From an uncultured Oscillospiraceae bacterium (GTDB lineage: Bacteria > Bacillota > Clostridia > Oscillospirales > Oscillospiraceae): DNA of 10,244 nt. A program made the position numbers and the translations under genes. Of this stretch, positions 6,582 to 10,244 are shown piece by piece (positions within the stretch are counted from its first letter, which is position 1; each line of letters opens with the position of its first letter). Location of the stretch: NCBI GenBank assembly GCA_910588105.1, contig CAJUQD010000079.1:1-10244 (forward strand). The letters run 5' to 3'. The notes below the pieces were generated by a model. It was not told the origin of the DNA, did no database searches, and saw nothing but the letters and a program-made list of their open reading frames with translations.

Positions 6582-6793
6582 CAGTTCTCTGAAATAGCAA
6601 TAAGAGAAGAAATATGGTACGGCCGTGTGGAGAGTGACACTTTGGACGGGGAATGCCTGGTGCTGTTCGGCTATACCTGCGATATGCCCCGGATCAGGCG
6701 GTTCAGCATTGGGTTGCGGGCGAACAGGTTGAAGGGGATACTGTACTGCTTCAACTTTCAAGAGGAAGCGATGAGACAGGTCTGGGTTTCAGT
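6582..6793 (+). pseudogene. Unidentified coding-like fragment between the repeat and the truncated cupin
   Basis: The plus frame here reads like real protein, e.g. IWYGRVESDTLDGECLVLFGY followed by RANRLKGILYCFNFQEEAMR, with no stop, whereas the other frames look random. I do not recognise the family. The open frame runs leftward only into the repeat, which is not a genuine N-terminus, and rightward into antisense of the cupin gene. The best reading is a gene piece cut at its 5' side by repeat copy B and at its 3' side by the junction near 6795. It could equally be an intergenic stretch that is open by chance. Confidence 0.3.
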
Positions 6794-7077
6794 ACCCACG
6801 GTACCCCTGCGGGAATATTCACTACATCGCCGGGGTGGAGCGCCCGGGCCTCCTGCCCCCACTCCTGGTACCAGCCCCGGCCCGCCACGCAGACGAGCAT
6901 CTGCCCGCCGCCGCTGGAGGCGTGATGGATGTGCCAGTTGTTCCGGCACCCCGGCTCAAAGGTCACGTTGAACACCGGGACCTGCTGGGTGGACAATGGG
7001 GCGAGATAGCTCTGCCCGATGAAATTCGGGGCGAGACCGCCCAGATGATCCCGGCCCGCAGTCTGTTTTTTTGCCAT
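6751..7077 (-). CDS. Small cupin-domain protein, 3'-truncated
   Basis: 108-aa single-domain cupin of the type often linked to carboxymuconolactone decarboxylase-like proteins. ATG 7077 is preceded by GAGGAGGAA. Cupin motif 1 is present: NNWHIHHASSGGGQMLVCVAG, giving two histidine ligands, with Gln where the usual Glu lies. Motif 2 begins correctly (HPGDVVNIPAGV) but then turns into an unrelated tail and stops, where relatives continue with a His-containing stretch such as K-H-W-H-G. The second-motif His and the last strands are therefore missing, and function is doubtful. The break coincides with the end of the plus-strand fragment near 6795-6803. It is the last gene of the minus-strand cluster, 14 bases after the DUF362 gene. 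No clear terminator is seen. Confidence 0.8.
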   Translation of the reverse strand: MAKKQTAGRDHLGGLAPNFIGQSYLAPLSTQQVPVFNVTFEPGCRNNWHIHHASSGGGQMLVCVAGRGWYQEWGQEARALHPGDVVNIPAGVPWVLKPRPVSSLPLES

Positions 7078-7091
7078 ACTGCTGTTCCTCC

Positions 7092-8188
7092 TCACGCTCC
7101 AAGGTCGATCAGCTGATAACTTCTGCTGCCCAGGCCGATGTCCTGGGCGTGCTCCAGGGTGTGGATGCCGTTCTGCCGCTGAATGCGGTTCATCAAGCCC
7201 TCATTCCCCTGGGCCTGCCCGACAATGTCGATGCACGCCTGATCCAGCGCCACCGGGTCGGCAGAGGCCAGGATGCCGATATCGTGGATATCCGGCTCGT
7301 GGGAGTTGCCGTCACAGTCGCAGTCAATGGAGATGCGGTTCATGACGTTGATATAGACGATGCGTTCCCCACCGCCCAAGTAGTCGGACACAGATTTGCC
7401 GGCCTCCGCCATGGACTCGGTGAACGCCGTCTGGTCGCCGCCCCAGGGGCTGGTGTGGCTTTTGCCGCCGGTGTGGATCAGGCACTTGCCTTCGGCGGAG
7501 CCCAGGCCGATGGAAATGTTTTTGATGGCCCCGCCAAAGCCCGCCATGGCGTGGCCCTTGAAGTGGGACAACACCAGATAGGAGTCGTAGTCGGCAAAGT
7601 GTGCTCCCACCAGGTTCTCGCTGAGAACGGAGCCGCCCTCTACAGGCAGGGACATGGAGCCGTTTCATCCAAAATCACCACGTCGGCGATATCGTTGAAG
7701 CCATGGTCTTTCGCCACCTGATAGTGCATGGCGGTCTCCGCCCGGGAGCCGCTGTAGGCGGTGTTGTTCTCCACGATGGTGCCGTCCACCCCCTGCACCA
7801 CGTCTTTGATGAGTTCAGGGCGAAGGTAATTGCTGTTGGGCGGTTCGCCGGTGGACAGCTTTACCGCCACCTTGCCGGTGGGGGACCACTCCAGCGCCTC
7901 ATAGACCGCCACCATGGCCTCCGGGGTAATGTCCGAGAGGTAATAGACGGCGGAGCCGTCCGCGGACTGGTGCTCCAGGGCGGACAGGGCGATGACCTCG
8001 CCGCCGTTGGTGGTGATGGAAGCTCCATCGGCAGGTCCGAACCCGGTACTGGGCGCGGGAACGGCGGTGTTGGGAGCGTGGGAGACTGGGGTGGACGGGT
8101 TGGAACTCTGTCCCTGCCCGCAGGCGGACGCAAGCGCCAGCAGCAGCGCGGACGCTGCCAGCAGAGCGGACAATTTCCTCATTTTCAT
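7092..8188 (-). pseudogene. DUF362 lipoprotein (Fe-S centre protein-like), frameshifted
   Basis: Exported DUF362 (COG2768-type) protein split into two frames. The first part (8188 to about 7664) starts MKMRKLSALLAASALLLALASAC, a lipoprotein-like signal peptide, then VYYLSDITPEAM, GKVAVKLSTGEPPNSNYL and NTAYSGSRAETAMHYQ. The second part continues in another frame from GSMSLPVEGG through SHFKGHAMAGFGGAIKNISIG, a DCDCD cysteine pair, ILASADPVALDQACIDIV and a natural C-terminus. The switch lies at about 7661-7669, where GATGAAACGG would need one more A (GAT GAA AAC GGC) to join the halves. GGAGG (8197-8201) sets the start at 8188, not at the upstream ATG 8203. Restored length is about 365 aa, normal for the family. 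Biochemical role is not established; it sits between the permease and the cupin with short gaps. Confidence 0.85.
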
Positions 8189-8214
8189 GCGAATTTCCTC
8201 CATATCGTGGGATT

Positions 8215-9123
8215 TTAGATGGGTAAAACCAGGTCAACCAGCATCCCTGTCACCAGGGAGAACAGCGCCACAAAGGCCAGGTACAGCGCGAAGTGCTTGG
8301 CGCCCAGCACGATCTTCAACGCCCCCAGGTTTGTAATTTTTGTGGCGGGGCCGGTGATCATGAACGCCGACGCACTGCCCAGGCTCATGCCGTCCGCCAG
8401 CCACTGGATCAGCAGGGGGATGGTGCCCCCGCCGCAGGCGTACAGCGGCACTCCGATGGTGGCGGCCATCAGCACCCCGAAGCCCCTCTGGGCGCCGAAC
8501 AGGTCTGCCACCAGCTCAGAGGGCACATACCGCTGGAACACGGCGGATAGGGCGATGCCAAGAAGGAACTAGGGGCCGGTGGCTTTCACGTTGCGCCCGA
8601 TGTTTTTCAACAGGCGCAAGATGTGGTTGGGGTCAGTGTCCCGGTTTGCGGGACCGCTGAATCCCACAAAGTTGAAAAAGTGCCTTTTCCGAAAGAACCT
8701 CCGTACCAGCAGGCCCGCCGCCACCCCGCACAGGAAACTGGACAGGATACGGATGGTCAGGGCGGTGGGACCCAGGGCGGCGCTGTAAATGATGAGCTGC
8801 GGGTTGAGCAGGATAGAGCTCATCATAAATGCCGCCAGCCAGTCGTCCGCCATGCCGCCCTCGGAGAAGGACGCCGCCAGGGGGATGGTGCCGTACATTC
8901 AAAGGGGCGAGGCGATGCCTAGGGCGCTGGCCGGGATCACCCCCAGCGCCCCCAGCTTCTTGTCCTGGATGGAGCCGAACAGCCGGTGGATGGCCCCCTT
9001 GCCGAACACGGAGATCACCGAGCCGATGACCATGCCCAGCACCCAGTAGGGGAAGATCTGACGGAGCTGAAGCTCAAAACAGTACCAAAGGTAGACAAAT
9101 TCCCGGTGCAGGATGTCCGGCAT
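8215..9123 (-). pseudogene. ArsP/YraQ-type permease (DUF318, COG0701) with two in-frame stops
   Basis: Polytopic inner-membrane permease of the COG0701 family, whose characterised member ArsP exports organoarsenicals; most members lack a known substrate. ATG 9123 follows AAGGAGGGAG. A single frame of 302 codons carries the entire protein but is interrupted by TGA at 8901-8899 and TAG at 8571-8569. Around the first, the sequence reads SPL-stop-MYGTIPLAAS, where relatives have, as I recall, a Cys. Around the second it reads KATGP-stop-FLLGIALSAVFQRY, where Tyr or Trp is expected. Diagnostic stretches remain intact: MMSSILLNPQL, MAATIGVPLYACGGGTIPLL and MITGPATKITNLGALK. The frame is otherwise well preserved, so decay is recent, or the TGA is recoded. 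The 5' end overlaps the preceding gene by 50 bases; 26 bases separate its stop from the DUF362 start. Confidence 0.88.
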
Positions 9124-9820
9124 GGGCGCTCCCTCCTTTTGCGGATATATCCGTTTGTCTGGTGCGGATCATGGGGTCGTACGCCCTGCTCTGCGTCTTG
9201 ACGATGCGGTTGTGCAGCGCCAAAACGCCCGCGGCCAGCAGGCCGGCGATGCCAAGGATCACAACGCACCACATCGCGGACGCATACCAGGGCTGCGTGT
9301 ACAACATCAGGAACGGATAGGGGCCTTCAATCACCCGGCACAGGTTGAGGACGATCGTGACGAGCGCATAGACCAGCGTGGGAATCAGTGCTTTCAGGAT
9401 CGCACGTTTTGGAAGCGGCCCCGCAGGCTCAAGGGTGAAGAAGGATACCGCCGCCAGAATCGGGCAGAGGGTGTGCTGGTAGAGCATGGAGCCGCCATAC
9501 AGCATAGAAAGCGCGTTTTCGCCCATCATCGGCATCAAAACCAGGATGACTATGAAAAACGTCACCATCAGGCAGCTGACCGCCACATAGCGGAACGAGT
9601 GGATCCACCGGGGCATTTCGCCATTTCCGCGCAGCTGCTTTACCCCGTATACACAGAAGCACAGGCTTGCCGCCATGGCGAGATAATTGCTGTCCTGGGT
9701 GTAGTAAAAGAAGCTCTCAAGTCCCTGATCTATCAGGCTCAAAACCAGCGCGATCAGTTCAAACAGTACGATCAGGGCGTTGGCGCAGAGGGCCGCAGTT
9801 AATCTGACATCCTTTTTCAT
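9074..9820 (-). CDS. Six-TM membrane protein, possibly FAR-17a/AIG1-like (Pr6Pr)
   Basis: 248-aa integral membrane protein. ATG 9820 follows a purine-rich GGGGGGAAAGGA; the frame remains open further upstream to 10219, but that part is antisense-like noise over the DUF4405 gene. Six hydrophobic segments lie at about 8-30, 45-60, 76-98, 114-130, 140-163 and 181-207. YYTQDSN (Thr41) and LYQHTLCP (His116) resemble the Thr and His positions of the AIG1/ADTRP fold, a family whose animal members hydrolyse fatty-acid esters of hydroxy fatty acids. That link is tentative. The polar C-terminal tail overlaps the permease start by 50 bases and encodes the permease ribosome binding site, so the original stop may have been lost. 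It is second in the minus-strand cluster, 14 bases after the DUF4405 gene. Confidence 0.7.
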   Translation of the reverse strand: MKKDVRLTAALCANALIVLFELIALVLSLIDQGLESFFYYTQDSNYLAMAASLCFCVYGVKQLRGNGEMPRWIHSFRYVAVSCLMVTFFIVILVLMPMMGENALSMLYGGSMLYQHTLCPILAAVSFFTLEPAGPLPKRAILKALIPTLVYALVTIVLNLCRVIEGPYPFLMLYTQPWYASAMWCVVILGIAGLLAAGVLALHNRIVKTQSRAYDPMIRTRQTDISAKGGSAHAGHPAPGICLPLVLF

Positions 9821-9834
9821 GGATCCTTTCCCCC

Positions 9835-10244
9835 CTATGGTTGGGATGTGTGATTGGATGTTCGGCCAACCGTTTGAAACAGCCGTGCGGCGTAATGGCC
9901 CAGCCAAACGAACACGGCCAACACGGCAATATAGTCCAGCAAATACATTGCCAGCGGTTCGCTGAAGTCGAAGAACACAAAGTGGCTGCGAAGAAAGAGA
10001 TACAGCCACACCTCCCGTTTGAAGAAAGCGTACATGCCATATCCCGCCGCCAGCAGCCCCGCGGCCCGAAGCAGCGCGGGGCGCACGGTGGACGGCTTCT
10101 CGGCCCGCTTTCCTGCCCATTCCATGACCATCCACCAGTGGAGGCCCAGGTGCAGGCCCATCAGGCAAAAGCCCCAATAGGAGGACAGCATAGGGCCACT
10201 GCTCCTTGAGGTAATGCAAAGCTTTGCCCCGCGCGGACTTGGGG
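9835..10244 (-). CDS. DUF4405 membrane protein, C-terminal part (5' end outside window)
   Basis: Cytochrome-b-like membrane protein domain DUF4405, found in predicted extracytosolic redox systems and often near flavinylated proteins. The secure part is from Met at 10191: SSYWGFCLMGLHLGLHW (His pairs in a membrane helix, likely haem ligands), then a loop with KREVWLYLFL and a final helix in LLDYIAVLAVFVWLGHYAARL. Relatives read A-R-x-L-H-M-L-x-S-Y-W-G-F just before this. Here ALH is found in a different frame (10243 frame) and is separated from MLSSYWGF by about 22 extra bases (10192-10213), so the gene appears frameshifted just inside the window. It heads the visible minus-strand cluster; 14 bases separate it from the next gene. 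Confidence 0.75.
   Translation of the reverse strand, partial: PSPRGAKLCITSRSSGPMLSSYWGFCLMGLHLGLHWWMVMEWAGKRAEKPSTVRPALLRAAGLLAAGYGMYAFFKREVWLYLFLRSHFVFFDFSEPLAMYLLDYIAVLAVFVWLGHYAARLFQTVGRTSNHTSQP

Noticed and set aside
7071..7721. A 216-aa plus-strand frame over the DUF362 gene and similar plus frames at 7703-8218, 8219-8572 and 9113-9802
   Set aside because: They are antisense shadows of DUF362, permease and six-TM frames, which carry recognisable motifs and Shine-Dalgarno sites on the minus strand.
9821..10219. N-terminal extension of the six-TM protein back to 10219
   Set aside because: The extension is in the wrong frame over the DUF4405 gene and reads as Gly/Arg/Pro-rich noise; a good start with ribosome binding site exists at 9820.
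1..10244. tRNA, rRNA or riboswitch
   Set aside because: I found no cloverleaf, rRNA core sequence or recognisable riboswitch consensus on either strand by eye.

Overview
The window looks like a chromosomal stretch from a GC-rich gut Clostridia bacterium, probably an Oscillospiraceae relative (Flavonifractor/Lawsonibacter-like). This rests on high GC with strong Shine-Dalgarno sites, a membrane-tethered domain-swapped GH3 enzyme, and DUF4405/DUF362 genes of a style common in that group. The genus is inference from protein flavour; no marker gene is present.

Layout, left to right. (1) 3-965 (+): C-terminal part of a processive family 2 glycosyltransferase. (2) 966-1260: an intergenic gap filled mainly by a 167-bp foldback repeat (copy A) and a second, lone repeat end just before the next ribosome binding site. 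(3) 1261-4356 (+): a 1031-aa GH3 glycosidase with the C-terminal domain placed before the catalytic barrel and a transmembrane helix at each end. (4) 4357-4847: a 16-bp perfect hairpin, a degraded GH3 fragment on the minus strand, and a terminator. (5) 4848-6417: a visibly lower-GC cassette with an HxlR-type regulator (-) divergent from two tandem flavodoxin-fold oxidoreductases (+). The shared intergenic region holds a clear dyad overlapping promoter elements for both directions. (6) 6414-6580: copy B of the foldback repeat, whose left end supplies the stop codon of the second oxidoreductase. (7) 6580-6800: an unidentified coding-like fragment. (8) 10244-6751 (-): an apparent operon in the order DUF4405 membrane protein, six-TM membrane protein, ArsP/YraQ-type permease, DUF362 lipoprotein, small cupin.

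The minus-strand operon appears to be decaying. The permease has in-frame TGA and TAG codons, the DUF362 gene has a one-base frameshift, the cupin has lost its second metal-binding motif, and the DUF4405 gene seems to carry an extra 22 bases. With the GH3 remnant, this suggests a region under relaxed selection, or (for the indels) sequence errors. The most useful items for follow-up are the foldback repeat family, the HxlR operator/flavodoxin cassette, the doubly anchored swapped GH3, and the TGA at a probable cysteine position in the permease. I did not find a convincing wholly new system. The DUF4405-permease-DUF362-cupin cluster is the closest candidate.
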